Assembly (NCBI GenBank): GCA_017893485.1
Contig: CM030367.1
Coordinates: forward strand, 140,943,089 to 141,007,088
Direction of reading: 5' to 3'
Length of the DNA stretch: 64,000 nt
Origin: Hemerocallis citrina
Lineage: Eukaryota > Streptophyta > Magnoliopsida > Asparagales > Asphodelaceae
In this document: piece by piece, positions 50,231-60,538 of the stretch
Layout: the number at the start of each line of letters is the position of its first letter
Position numbering within the stretch: the first letter of the stretch is position 1
The notes under the pieces: generated by a model
Seen by the model: the letters and a program-made list of their open reading frames with translations, nothing else
What the model was told of the DNA's origin: nothing
The model's database searches: none
Position numbers and translations under genes: made by a program

Positions 50231-52763
50231 TGTAAAACCTCGGATTTTAAAACACCGAAAATATTCGTTTTTACATCTTGTAGGGGTGAGAATTATTTTT
50301 AAGTGATATCTTATTTTATTATTTTCAATATTGATATTGGTATGGATATTTGTGGTAGATTGGTATTATTGATATATTGGGGCCATGAGTTGAGATTTTA
50401 TGTGAATAAATATTGTTTATTTTGTTTTATAATTTTGAAGGATTACTATGAGATAATTGTAATATATTTTGTATTGTTGGTGTTATTAAAGAATAGAGTT
50501 GGAGTTTATTTGAAATACTTTGGAGGTCTGGGGGCCTATTTGTAATTATCCCTTTATAAATATAACTAGGAATTTTGTAAATCCTACAGCCGTCGCGAGG
50601 AAGTACCCAGTTTATCTGGGGTGCGGTGTTCCCTCGCTGGCATAGGCTGGGAGGAAGACGTAGCCTCGGACGAGTAAGACTCTATGTGAGCATCGGTCAG
50701 CGTGTTTTACTGGGCTATCGGCTTTCAGTATATTGGGATACTGTAGCTCACTGGTCGACAAACTAATAAAATAAATAAGTATAAATAAGAATGTGTAAGT
50801 AAAGAAAGTGAATTGTGTATATGAAAGAAAGTGGTTGTGAATGAAATGAGTATGAAGGAATACGAGTTATGAGTTTGTGTATGAAAAGAAATGATAAATA
50901 CAGCCTGTGGTTAATTTACAATAAAAAGCAAAAGAGACGTGTGTTAATATGAATAGTATGAAGTAATTGTGTAATGATAATGATTATTAAAGTAAAAACA
51001 CAGTATGGTATGAGTTGTTACACCTTGGAATTGTGTCAAGGAACTACCGGCCCGCTATTTCTGTGAAAATGGTGGGAACTACCTGCCTTGGCATAATTCA
51101 CAGGGTGAGTTGGCATGATAATGGTAATGATTAATGGAAATGAAGAATTAAGTAAAGTGAAGATGAAAAGTAATTGAAGTGAATTAATAACCAAGCTATC
51201 GGCTTGAGATGTGATGTGATATTACCCAAACTGTGTATTTGGGGTGCGGTGATTATTACCCAAGCTATCGGCTTTGGGGTGTGATATGTTGTGGTCCAAA
51301 TTGTGTTTGGGGATATGGAGTATATTGTGATGAGAATGAAAGTGAAGCTAATGGCAATTTGTGTTATAAGTGAAAATGATAATAAGATATATTACTTATA
51401 AGAATGAGAAATTACTAAAGTGATATACTAAGATGAAAATGAGCTATAAAACATGATTTTGATGCAATGAGAATAAGCATTCTAATTAGTGATGTGTTAA
51501 TGATGTGATGAAATGTGAGTAAATTGCAATGGGCGATGAGATATTATATTTATGTCATAAGACATGAAGGAATGTGGTGTTATGAGAATAGATGCTTATG
51601 TTTATGATGTGATACTCGTTATAACACAATAAAATAAATACCCGTATTATGAGATTGGTTATGAAAATGGTTATTAAAGAAAGTATGTTGTGTTATGAGT
51701 TTGTATTCATATAAATGGTTATTAAAGAAATGTGTAATAACAGCATGTAGTTGTATTCATATAAATAGTGAAATGCTGCTATGACGATAATTGTGGAAAG
51801 ATGAATATTCGTGTTAGGGAATTCAAATTGAAAAGTAATGGATTGGATGGGAATTCGTATTGTGCGAATGTAAAATAAGGATAAATATGAGGTTGATGTG
51901 AAGCATATAGTGAAATGTGTGAATTATGGGTAATTATATAATCGGATGCGGATTTGAAGAGTATTTTGATATAAAATCATATTGGTGATGTTTTTATGTT
52001 CAGATTTCAGGTTGCATCATCTTAACTTGATGTTTGTAAGTTTAAAGTATTTTCTTTATACCATTTTAATTTATTTATTAGATTAATAATTATACTCACA
52101 CCAGAAATGGCTAACCCCTGATATTTTCTGGGAGTTAGGGGGGTCCCTCCCTGAGAGTGGACAACCCTAACTCTCCTGCAGGTTGCTAGCAGCATGGTGA
52201 GGTAGTATAGAGCTAGATTTTGTACTTTGTTGCAGCTGATCTATTATCTATGTACTTAGTATATGTAGAAAGGTGAATAGTTGATGTATTATTTTGTATT
52301 ATGGTAAAAGTATATAGATATAGTGCTGTGATGAGGTAAGAAAGCCCGTACCTACCTCGTTGTGGAGTATTGGGTTCTGTGGTTGGCTTTTTAAAAAGGT
52401 TTTCCTAAATCTTTACAAAAATCTTATATGTTTTCAAAGGAATTTATGGTTTTTATTTAATATTTGATATTCTATTATGAGTTTGGCCCCCAGAGCATGA
52501 TATTTATATTGCCTGTATGATTCTGCTCATTTTGGCCTGGGGAGCCCATGATTATATTGCCTGTGTTGTGAGCTACGGAATTTAGAGCAGAATTCTGTAA
52601 GCTTTTTGTGTTTCGGGGCAGAAATTTCAGGGGAGACTGCCAAAATTTTATTTGAACTATACCTATCTTAGTTTATGTTTAAAGTGATATAGAAATTGAA
52701 AGAATTGAATTTAGAGGTTTAGTTTTAAAATTTTATTTTTTAAAAAAAAATTGGGGTGTTACA
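50231..52763 (+). mobile_element. Ty3/gypsy-type solo LTR (2533 bp)
   Basis: Starts TGTAAAACCTCGG and ends GGGGTGTTACA, flanked by exact 5-bp TSDs AATAA (50226-50230, 52764-52768). No primer site or pol lies inside, so the element was reduced to one LTR by recombination between its LTRs. Internal words CAAGCTATCGGCTT..GGGGTG recur at 51190-51300. Inserted in the 3' part of copia-C. Confidence 0.9.
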
Positions 52764-52768
52764 AATAA

Positions 52769-52978
52769 TTACCGTGGAGACGATCTGATAATGGAATAAC
52801 AAAACTGATGCTTTCTACTATCCACTACATTTGTCAGCATGTCCACCAGATTCTTAGTGCCAAGAATCTTCGATAGCTTCAACCACTTCTTTTCAACTGT
52901 CATCTTGATAAAGTGATACATCATCTGAATGTGCCAAGTCCTAGCATTATTCGCTGAGCTCTTTGCCTGGAATAGTAC
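52769..52978 (-). pseudogene. Copia-C RNase H C-terminal part
   Basis: Minus-strand frame 'AKSSANNARTWHIQMMYHFI' to 'KNLVDMLTNVV', the conserved end of the copia polyprotein ('HIDxxYHFIRE...KTKxNxADMLTK'). It joins in frame with the piece right of the hAT element. Confidence 0.85.
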
Positions 52979-53214
52979 TAGGGGTGTCAAAAAATACCAT
53001 ATTACCGTACCATACCGTACCATACCATTACCATACCATACAATACCGAAACTTGGTAATACCGTACCAAATTTTTGGTATTATACCGTACCGAATTTTG
53101 ATGGTATGGTACTGGTACAAATTTTTTATACTGTTGGTATACCGTACCGTACCGAATATATTTAATATATATATTTAATCTCATTTTTCCCCCTGTTTTT
53201 CTTTCTTTTTCATT

Positions 53215-53580
53215 TTCTATAGCAGCTGCCGAACGAATCCCTCTTCTCTTCCTCTTCCCTCTTCCCGAATCCCGATCCTCGTCGCCCGTCTCTTCCTATT
53301 TCCTCTTCTCTTCTCTTCTCGAATCCCGATCCGGCCTCTTCCGGTCTTCCCTCACCTCCTACTGGCTACAGGCTATTCTGCTAAACTCCCACTCCTTCAA
53401 ACCGCAATCCCTCTCTCTCATCTCAAAGCAGCCACCTTTCCTCACCCTCCGAACTCCCCACCTCATTCCCCACCGACCCAACATCTCACCCTCCGACGTG
53501 GGCCCCACTGACGACCTGGTGGAGTCACTAAAGGTGCCGGAGGCTTGGCACGCATCATTTCAAGGGCATTTCAGGTTTGG
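53215..53580 (+). pseudogene. Possible captured exon of an unidentified host gene
   Basis: GC-rich stretch between the subterminal repeats and the transposase. One frame gives 'SPSDVGPTDDLVESLKVPEA', which looks like real plant protein, preceded by a serine/proline-rich start. I do not recognise it. It could instead be the element's own 5' leader. Confidence 0.35.
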
Positions 53581-53936
53581 CTTTCTCTGATTTGATTTTG
53601 GTGCTGGCTTTGGGTTTGAAGGAGAGATTTTGTTGTTGGGTTCTTGTTTTTACCGCTTGAAATTGGTTGTATTGATATTGGGTATTGGTTGGTGATATAG
53701 TAGGTAGGAGTGGATTTTATTTGTGCATTTACAACTGTGTTGAGAATTGATTGTGATGTTAGTTGATTTTTGTTTGTGCGTTGCAAAGATATAATCCATA
53801 TGGGTTTGGCAGTAAAGCTCCTAGTTATGAATAGTAGTATGGTATCTTTTTCATACAAGAGAAGTCTAAGATATAATCCATTGTTGGTATATTTTTTTGC
53901 ACTAACTCTTAGTTTTCTAAATTTATTGTAGGTAAT

Positions 53937-56141
53937 ATGGTATCTACGGCTACTAGTATGAATAGTAGTAGTACTCCTACGGGTTCCACTTCCACTAGTG
54001 AAGCCACACAACCCACACTTTTAAATCCAATTTCAGCCACAATCCCTAACCCTGAAGCAATAGTTGCTATTGAAAGTAGTAATGAAGATAGTTGCAAGCG
54101 TGCTGCGGTTGGGGCTCCTGGGAAGTCAGAGGCATGGAAACATAGCGTTAAGGTTCAAAGAAAGAACAATAAAGGGGAAGTGCTTCACCTTGCAATATGC
54201 AATTATTGCAAAGCAGAGTTACCTTGCCATCCGATTAGAAATGGGACTTCAAGTATCTTGCATCATCTTAGGAAGGTATGCAAAACTTCTCCACTCTACA
54301 TAAAGGGCAATGATAGTACCCAATCGGTCCTAACAAATAAGACGATGGGTGGTCAAATTGTACCTCATGCTTTTAATCAAAAGAGGCTTGAGTTGAAAGT
54401 GGTGCAGTTTGTAATTAAGGATGAACAACCGTTTCGGGTTGTTGAAGGTGAAGGTTTTGTTGAGATGATGAATGAAGTTGTACCAAGATTTAAAATTCCA
54501 AATAGGAGAAAGGTTGCCACTATGATATGAGACTTGTTCATACAAGAGAAGTCTAAGATATTTGAAATGATGCGTGATAATAGGGAAAGTATTACAACTG
54601 ATACTTGGACCTTAGTGCAAAACATAAACTATATGGTAGTTACTGCTCATTTTTTAGATAATGATTGGAAATTGCACAAACGTATCATAAATTTCACGAA
54701 GATCACTAGTCATAAGGGAGAAGACATTGGAAGGCTTTTAGAGGGATGTTTAAAGGGTTGGAGAGTACAGAGGGTTTTTACCATCACGGTTGATAATGCT
54801 TCATCCAATGATGTCGCAATTGATTATATGAAAAGGAGATTTGAGGAGATGGGTACTCTCTTACTTGGTGGGAAATATATGCATTTGAGGTGTGCTTGTC
54901 ACATCTTGAATTTAATTGTGAAGAATGGATTGAAGGAGCTTGCCAGTTCAATTGAGGGAATTAGGAATTGTGTGAAGTACATCCACTCTTCCGGTGCTAG
55001 GTTGGATAAATTTAGAGAATTTGCAATCCTATTGGGGATGAATAAGATGTCATGTGTGCCTATGGATGTCTCTACGAGGTGGAATTCAACTTATAAGATG
55101 CTTGAAAATGCTTATAAGTTTCGGAAGGTGTTTTCAAGGATGGCGGAGGAAAATGTACAATTTCGGATATATTTTCTCGAGGAAGAAAAAGATAGTCACA
55201 AAAATATGGTCAAAAGAGTAGGGCCACCGACGGAAGGGGATTGGGATTTGGTTTTGTCGTTTGTTCACTTTCTCAAAAAGTTCTACAATTACACTCTTAC
55301 ACTTAGTGCATCTAAGACTCCTACGGCCAACCATCTTTGGAACTCAATTGTAGAGATACAAATAGAGATTGATGCAAAAATGAGGGATATGCGCAATCCT
55401 ACTTTGCAAAAGGTGGCATCTTCAATGAAAGCAAAATTTGACAAGTATTGGGGAAGTCTTGATAATGTTAATCCTCTCATCTATCTTGGTCAAGTTCTTA
55501 ATCCCTGTTTCAAGCTTCAAATGATTACAATACACCTCAAAACGCTTGGATGGGACCAAACTAAGATAGATGAAATTCACAAGGCAATTAAAAAAACTTT
55601 GTTGGACTTGTATAATGTGTACAAGGGGAATAATATGGTTGAGACATCGGAAGAAAACAATCAAGAGAATGAGGTGCTGGAGGATGGTTGTGAAGGTAAT
55701 GGCGATGTGGGAAAGAGCATGCTATTGGCACTTATTAATGAAAGAAGGGATCAACGCTTTACCGAGATAACCAATGAAGTGGATAAGTACCTCGCTGCTC
55801 CTTTTCAAAATCCCCTTAGCAAGGATTTTGATCTCTTGAGTTGGTGGAGATCAAATGAACTTGATTTACCAATTCTCTCAAAAATTGCAAAGGACATTTT
55901 TGCGATTCCAACATCTATAGTTGCGAGTGAGAGTACATTTAGTTTGGGAAGAAGAATTGTGGATCCCTTCAGAGCATCGTTGACTCCAAAAATGGTTGAA
56001 GCATTAGTGTGCACTTCAGATTGGTTAAGGGCTGATAGCTTTTGTTTCTACAAGGATCCAACAGAAGATGTGCTTGAGTTCTACAAGGAATTGGAAGAAG
56101 TAGAATCAAGTAAGACTGACATTCATCTATTTATCAAGTAA
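53937..56141 (+). pseudogene. hAT-3 transposase, complete except for one stop codon
   Basis: ATG at 53937, just after a TTGTAG acceptor-like site, so a leader intron is likely. A single frame runs 735 codons to 56141, broken only by UGA at 54528-54530 (a CGA-to-TGA change would explain it). Domains: BED zinc finger (about 54108-54290, 'CNYCKAELPC...ILHHLRKVC'), core motifs 'ITTDTWTLV' (first Asp), 'ITVDNASSNDVAI' (second Asp), 'HLRCACHILNLIV', 'STRWNSTYKML', and the C-terminal hAT dimer domain (about 55815-56030, 'LLSWWRSNELDLPILS', 'TSIVASESTFS'). Normal length for plant hAT. Read-through or reversion would be needed for activity. Confidence 0.93.
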
Positions 56142-56720
56142 TTTTTTTTTTGTAGCTCATCATTGAATATTTATTTAATACTAACAAGAAACATATTTTA
56201 TTTTTCTTTAAATTTTTTTATTTAGGCTTGGGAAATGCTCAATCTACCTATGAAAATGCCTCCTAGTTCAACATCTCAACTTATGTTCATAGAAGGTATA
56301 CTATTTTGGTGACTGATATTTGATAGTTCTTTCTTCTTAGTTGTATAGTGTATACTATCAGGATTGATATATTTTATTTTTCTTTGCAGAAATGTGATGA
56401 TCATTTTTTCTGGCTCCCGTTAGATGCTATCTATTTCTTTGTTGGATATTTTGACTTTTGAGTTGCTAGATGTTTTGTTGCAAAATTTTTTGTTGTTGTT
56501 ATATTTCCTTCAGTTGTATGTTACTTTGTTTGATGCTCTATTTCTGGTTCTAGTTGAATGCTAAAACTCTTTGATTTGGTTTATCAAGTTTGCATACATT
56601 GCTGAGTGTTATTTGCAGTAAGATTTGGAAGATGGTATTGTGCCTGCAATTTTTCTAGTTCTAGCAGATGTAGAAGACAGCAATGGAGTTGTTGGAACTT
56701 GGAACAGTACCTGCAATTTA
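56142..56720. other. hAT-3 sequence between transposase and captured fragments
   Basis: AT-rich, probably the transposase 3' UTR. It includes a short spliced-looking segment near 56226-56395. No recognised gene. Confidence 0.4.
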
Positions 56721-56725
56721 AACTG

Positions 56726-56988
56726 GAAGCTCCAAAGCTGAGACTGAGAGTGAAGAGGGAAAGAAAATGAAGTATAATTACAACTCCTTAGCTTTTCTGG
56801 ATATATATATATATATATTATATATCTCTTCATTGTTTCGATATTCCCTTTGATATTATACAAATTAACTTTGAATTTCCAGAAAAGAGAAGGATCCTTT
56901 GAAGCCAAAGAAGCCAATGTCGGCCTTTTTCATGTTCACAAATCAACGTCGAGCAGCATTGGTTGCAGAGAAAAAGAATGTTGTTGAG
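56726..56988 (+). pseudogene. Captured HMG-box gene fragment (3xHMG-box/HMGB6-like), two exons with intron
   Basis: Exon-like 56726-56777 ends in a charged 'ESEEGKKMK' linker. After an AT-rich intron, exon 56883-56988 reads 'KEKDPLKPKKPMSAFFMF' and 'RRAALVAEKKNVVE', the first helix of a plant HMG box, then a GT donor. The intron is kept, so the piece was taken as genomic DNA. The chromatin protein itself would be nuclear; this fragment is too short to function. Confidence 0.82.
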
Positions 56989-57152
56989 GTACTTTGACAC
57001 TAATAATATAGTCTGTTGATTATCCAATTGGTGAGAAAAAGAGCTGTTAGGGGTTCTGAATATTCTCAGCAAAATTACTTTTTTCCCTGTAGTATTGGTA
57101 TCCATGCTAACTGTAATGTTAAAGTGGGTCTTAATTGTTAGTTTTGATACAG

Positions 57153-57262
57153 GCATACTGGAGCTGGTCCTGGGATGAATTAGTTGCCTATGATCTCCCT
57201 GCAACTTATGAGTATGGCAGTATGCACAGTCCCGGCCATGAGATGAAAACTGCTTTGTTTGG
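57153..57262 (+). pseudogene. Captured lipase gene fragment
   Basis: After a GATACAG acceptor the frame reads 'AYWSWSWDELVAYDLPATYE', a conserved block of plant acid-lipase-like triacylglycerol lipases (the 'WDELVxYDLPA' block preceding the GHSLG serine motif). The similarity fades after about 57215. The serine nucleophile region is absent. Confidence 0.75.
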
Positions 57263-57736
57263 TATCTTTTGTATCTGACCTTAATTAAGAGTCTGGCAAA
57301 CTTTTTTAACAGAGGAAGAGAGTCGTTTAAGAGTCTGGCAAATTTTTTTAACAGCTTGGCCTAATTGATTTTTCCTATGGTGGTTTATTATGTTGTATCT
57401 TCCTAGGTTAATATATAAAGGCTATAATCTACTGAGTGAGAGAGATGAGGAAGCTTTGAGCTTCTATATTATGAGTTGTATATGTATATCTTACTTCAGA
57501 TAACATGTGTAACTATATCTTTAATATTTGATTAAAGCAATTAGCCAATGCTTTTCACACAAAAAATCCGACAAAGAGACCCTTTCAACATGTAAATTTG
57601 TTTCTCATACTGTATGCAGAAAAGTAAATCTGTAATATCTCAAGTTTATTTTTTCTTAGTTTATTTACTTGAGTAGAAGTAATGTCTCGATAAACTAGAC
57701 ACTTTTTGTGCTGATTATCATAAATTTATGGGCAGC

Positions 57737-57965
57737 AGATCTCTAGAACATACAGCGAGTGCTTTGTACTCGCTTTGTCGAAGCTCTATGTGCTGAAGCA
57801 AAGAGAGACAAGGACATAGTGGCAGTCCATGCTGGCATGGGAATGGGTCAATCACTTCAAAATTTTCAGTCCAGGTTCCCTAATAGGTTTTTTGATGTGG
57901 GATTGGCAGTGTAGCATGCTGCAGACTACCATCCATATTTTTACAAAGAGCATATGATCAGCCTC
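57737..57965 (+). pseudogene. Captured 1-deoxy-D-xylulose-5-phosphate synthase (DXS) exon fragment
   Basis: Reads '[20 protein letters not shown]', then '[15 protein letters not shown]', matching the transketolase-like pyrimidine-binding part of DXS ('FFDVGIAEQHAV'). After a stop and a gap a second piece, 'PSIFLQRAYDQ', matches the following DXS block. DXS starts plastid isoprenoid synthesis. Only a broken exon is present. Confidence 0.82.
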
Positions 57966-58130
57966 CTACGCGTTTGATGGTATGTTTTCATTTTCTTTTA
58001 TATTTCTTTGATTCTTTCCACGTAAGAAGAGAAAATAATTATATTTTTTAATAATCAAATATCAAAGAACATTCTTTCTGAATCCTTCGGCCTTTGTCTC
58101 TTTTTCTTTTCTTTTTTTTTTCTTTTGCAG

Positions 58131-58327
58131 TGATCAGAGCAAGTGTCCCAAAGCTCAACCTGGGGTCCTGGATGATGCTTTCGAGCAGAAGAATGACATA
58201 GCAAAGGCGGTGGAGGATGAGCTTGAGAAGGCCATGTCTGCTTATGGATATGAAATAGTGCAGACCCTCATTGTCGATATTGAGCCAGATGAGCACGTGA
58301 AGAGAGCAATGAACGAAATCAATGCAG
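58131..58327 (+). pseudogene. Captured HIR (SPFH/band 7, hypersensitive-induced response) exon
   Basis: Acceptor TTTTGCAG, exon, then donor GTAAAC. It reads '[10 protein letters not shown]', then after a short insertion '[19 protein letters not shown]' and '[19 protein letters not shown]', almost identical to plant HIR proteins, plasma-membrane SPFH proteins of defence. An 8-bp insertion near 58160-58170, where CCTGG is repeated around GGT, shifts the frame and looks like a transposon footprint. Confidence 0.88.
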
Positions 58328-58699
58328 GTAAACCTTTTTCATTCTTTCTTTCTTTCTTTCTCCCTAAGTGATTACTGGCAAGTCTTCAACATTGGTCTAA
58401 CCATATCCATATCGGTCTATTCATATACAGATATGACAATATCAATCAAGAATAAGAAGTTGGATCAATAGATGCCAAGTTGGTACAGTGATTTACTTGG
58501 TAAGAAAGTAATAATCAACAAAAAATGATTACAAATAAATTACCTGATGATAGTTTGATGCACATTTTTTGGCAGTAAATTGGATTTCATTGACAATAAT
58601 AAATTATGAATACCATCTTTCTAACATACCATGTAAAGGCAAATCAATAAGGAATGAAAGTTGTAAGAGATCCAAAATTTAACACAATTAATTCTGCAT

Positions 58700-58940
58700 C
58701 CAAAATTTAACACAATTAGTTGCTGTCTTCCAGGCTGCTGCTTCTGCATACAGTACAGTTGCTGCTGGTACTGCATTTGTTGTTGTCTTCCAGGTTTTCC
58801 TTCTTTCTTTTGTTGCATTTGTTGCATTTGTTGCTGCTGGTGCTGCATTTGTTGCATTTGTTGCTGCTGGGGCTGCATTTGTTGATTTGAAGCCTCTTCC
58901 AGGTTTTCCTTCTTTCTTGGCTTTTCATTTTTCCTTTGTG
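58700..58940 (-). repeat. Glutamine-codon (CAA/CAG) repeat with a duplicated TCTTCCAGG block
   Basis: On the minus strand an open frame of 'QQMQQMQ' repeats (58621-58878). On the plus strand the block CTTCCAGGTTTTCCTTCTTTCTT occurs about 58790 and 58896, with a variant near 58725. It may be a captured Q-rich exon or a local expansion. No identity assigned. Confidence 0.5.
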
Positions 58941-59287
58941 TTCAATGTTCATCATATGAATTATTAGCTACAAAAGTACAAATAGAATGCCTCGATCATG
59001 TTCTTTTTTGCAAGGGATGTCTTTGTCATCTATAGAAAGGTAAATCAAATTATCAAAGTATCAAAAATTTGCGATCACTTAACTCGTTATCATGTTCTTT
59101 TTTGCGATCACTTGATGTCCGGTACTACCATGGTACTACCATTACCATACCAATATTTCGGTATTACCGAACTCGATAGTACCGAAATTTTGGTACGGTA
59201 ATGGTAGAGAAATTTGTGTACCAAGTATTTCGGTACGGTAGACGGTAGAGTAATTTTTGTACGGTACGGTACGATATACCACCCCTA

Positions 59288-59730
59288 TGGAATACTGCAC
59301 TCTGGCTGTCACATCATAGATTCCCTATGGGTTGCTTCCTATGCAACTTATCCATGAGTCCTGAAATTCACAACATGTCCTTCGAAGACTCTGTAAGTGT
59401 CATATAGTCCGACTCTATAGTTGACTGTGCTACAACCTTTTGTAACTGTGAAGCCCAAGTAATAACTATATCTCCAACTAATAACACATACCCTATAGTA
59501 CTCCTATAACCATCATGATCACCGCAAAAGCTTGCATCGACATAACCATGTATATGCAAAGAATCACCCCCAAAATATTGAGAATGATCTGAAGTACCTA
59601 CAAGATATCTGAGAATTCACTTTACTGCATACCAATGCTCTTTATCTGGATTCCTCATGTACCAGCTAACAGAATCTCACTGCTTGTGCGATATCTGGTC
59701 TTGTACACACCATTGCATACATTAAAGTAC
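59288..59730 (-). pseudogene. Copia-C RT end and RNase H N-terminal part
   Basis: On the minus strand: 'MYAMVCTRPDIAQAV' (about 59650-59730), then RNase H 'GYVDASFCGDHDG', 'STIGYVLLVGD', 'QSTIESDYMTLTESSKD' (59368-59559) and 'CDSQSAVF' (59288-59315), where the hAT element cuts in. Frame breaks are present. Upstream pol is lost to the LTR insertion at 59731. Confidence 0.85.
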
Positions 59731-60538
59731 TGTCACACCCTGTTTCCCAAAATATGAAATTATGGGCATGCAACCAAGGCCCAACGAATGATATAAGTAT
59801 TCCAACTCACATCATTCATAAGTTGTACAAATATAATCTCAACAAGTATAGAAACACATCCACGCAGGCAATAAAATAATCACATGAACAAGAAATGGAA
59901 TGAATAATCCTCAAATAATAACCATCATCTGGAAACACATAACTTTGGGTCAAAATGCCCCGGAATACAATGTACTGAAATGAATAAAAACTATAACCAG
60001 TTTTATATAACTAACTAGATAAAATAGCAACTGGGATGAAATAAGATAACATAGTATTCCCATCGCGGTCGGATAGAATGTCTGCTCACTGAGTCCCTTT
60101 AGAATTTCACCATCCGTACCTGCATAAACATCTTCTCAGGTAGTGGGGCGGTGCCTGTTAGAGTAAGCTTCGGACAACAAGTAGTAACAAGCAGTAAAAT
60201 GCAATATAGAAGAAAGAATATTGGGAAGATATGATCATGTACAATACAAGTAATGATGGTAAGATAAAGCAATTATAACTGTCAAGTATAATCAATCGAT
60301 ATGCAGTGGTCAATAAATAATAGTCAATAATCAATTATGTAAATGTCGATGCTTAGTGTCAATCTTAGGTCTATCAGTCTTTTATTAACATATTTAATGC
60401 TCGCAATCTTGTGTCCCATACCACAGGTTCGGTGCATAAAAATCAAGTGAACGTTTAGACTTAAGTGGTGAAGTCTACATGATTATGTACTCGAGTCATT
60501 CATTAACAATAATGATAATGGCCTTCCAATAGCGATAA
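59731..60538 (-). mobile_element. Large Tekay-like LTR (element A), outer part
   Basis: Starts TGTCACACCCTGTTTCCC on the plus strand, the complement of the GTGACA end of the LARD-type LTRs, after AGTAC (59726-59730). It shares GAATGATATAAGTATxCCAACTCA with 60539 onward. It is interrupted at 60538 by solo LTR B and resumes at 63795. Whether it is one LTR of a full element or a solo LTR cannot be seen. Confidence 0.75.

Larger units (their letters stand above)
52979..59287 (+). mobile_element. hAT transposon carrying captured gene fragments (Pack-hAT, hAT-3, 6.3 kb)
   Basis: Ends TAGGGGTGTC and CCACCCCTA. Both subterminal regions are filled with GGTACGGTA/TACCGTACC words (52990-53160, 59100-59280). 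Flanks are TGGAATAGTAC (left) and TGGAATAC (right), an 8-bp TSD with three extra bases on the left. The site lies in copia-C RNase H, whose codons rejoin when the element is left out. Left part: a GC-rich leader and the transposase. Right part (56.7-58.9 kb): fragments of at least four unrelated host genes. Confidence 0.93.

Noticed and set aside
56883..58327. HMG, lipase, DXS and HIR pieces as one real host gene cluster
   Set aside because: Each is a single-exon fragment with breaks, and all lie inside one pair of hAT inverted repeats.
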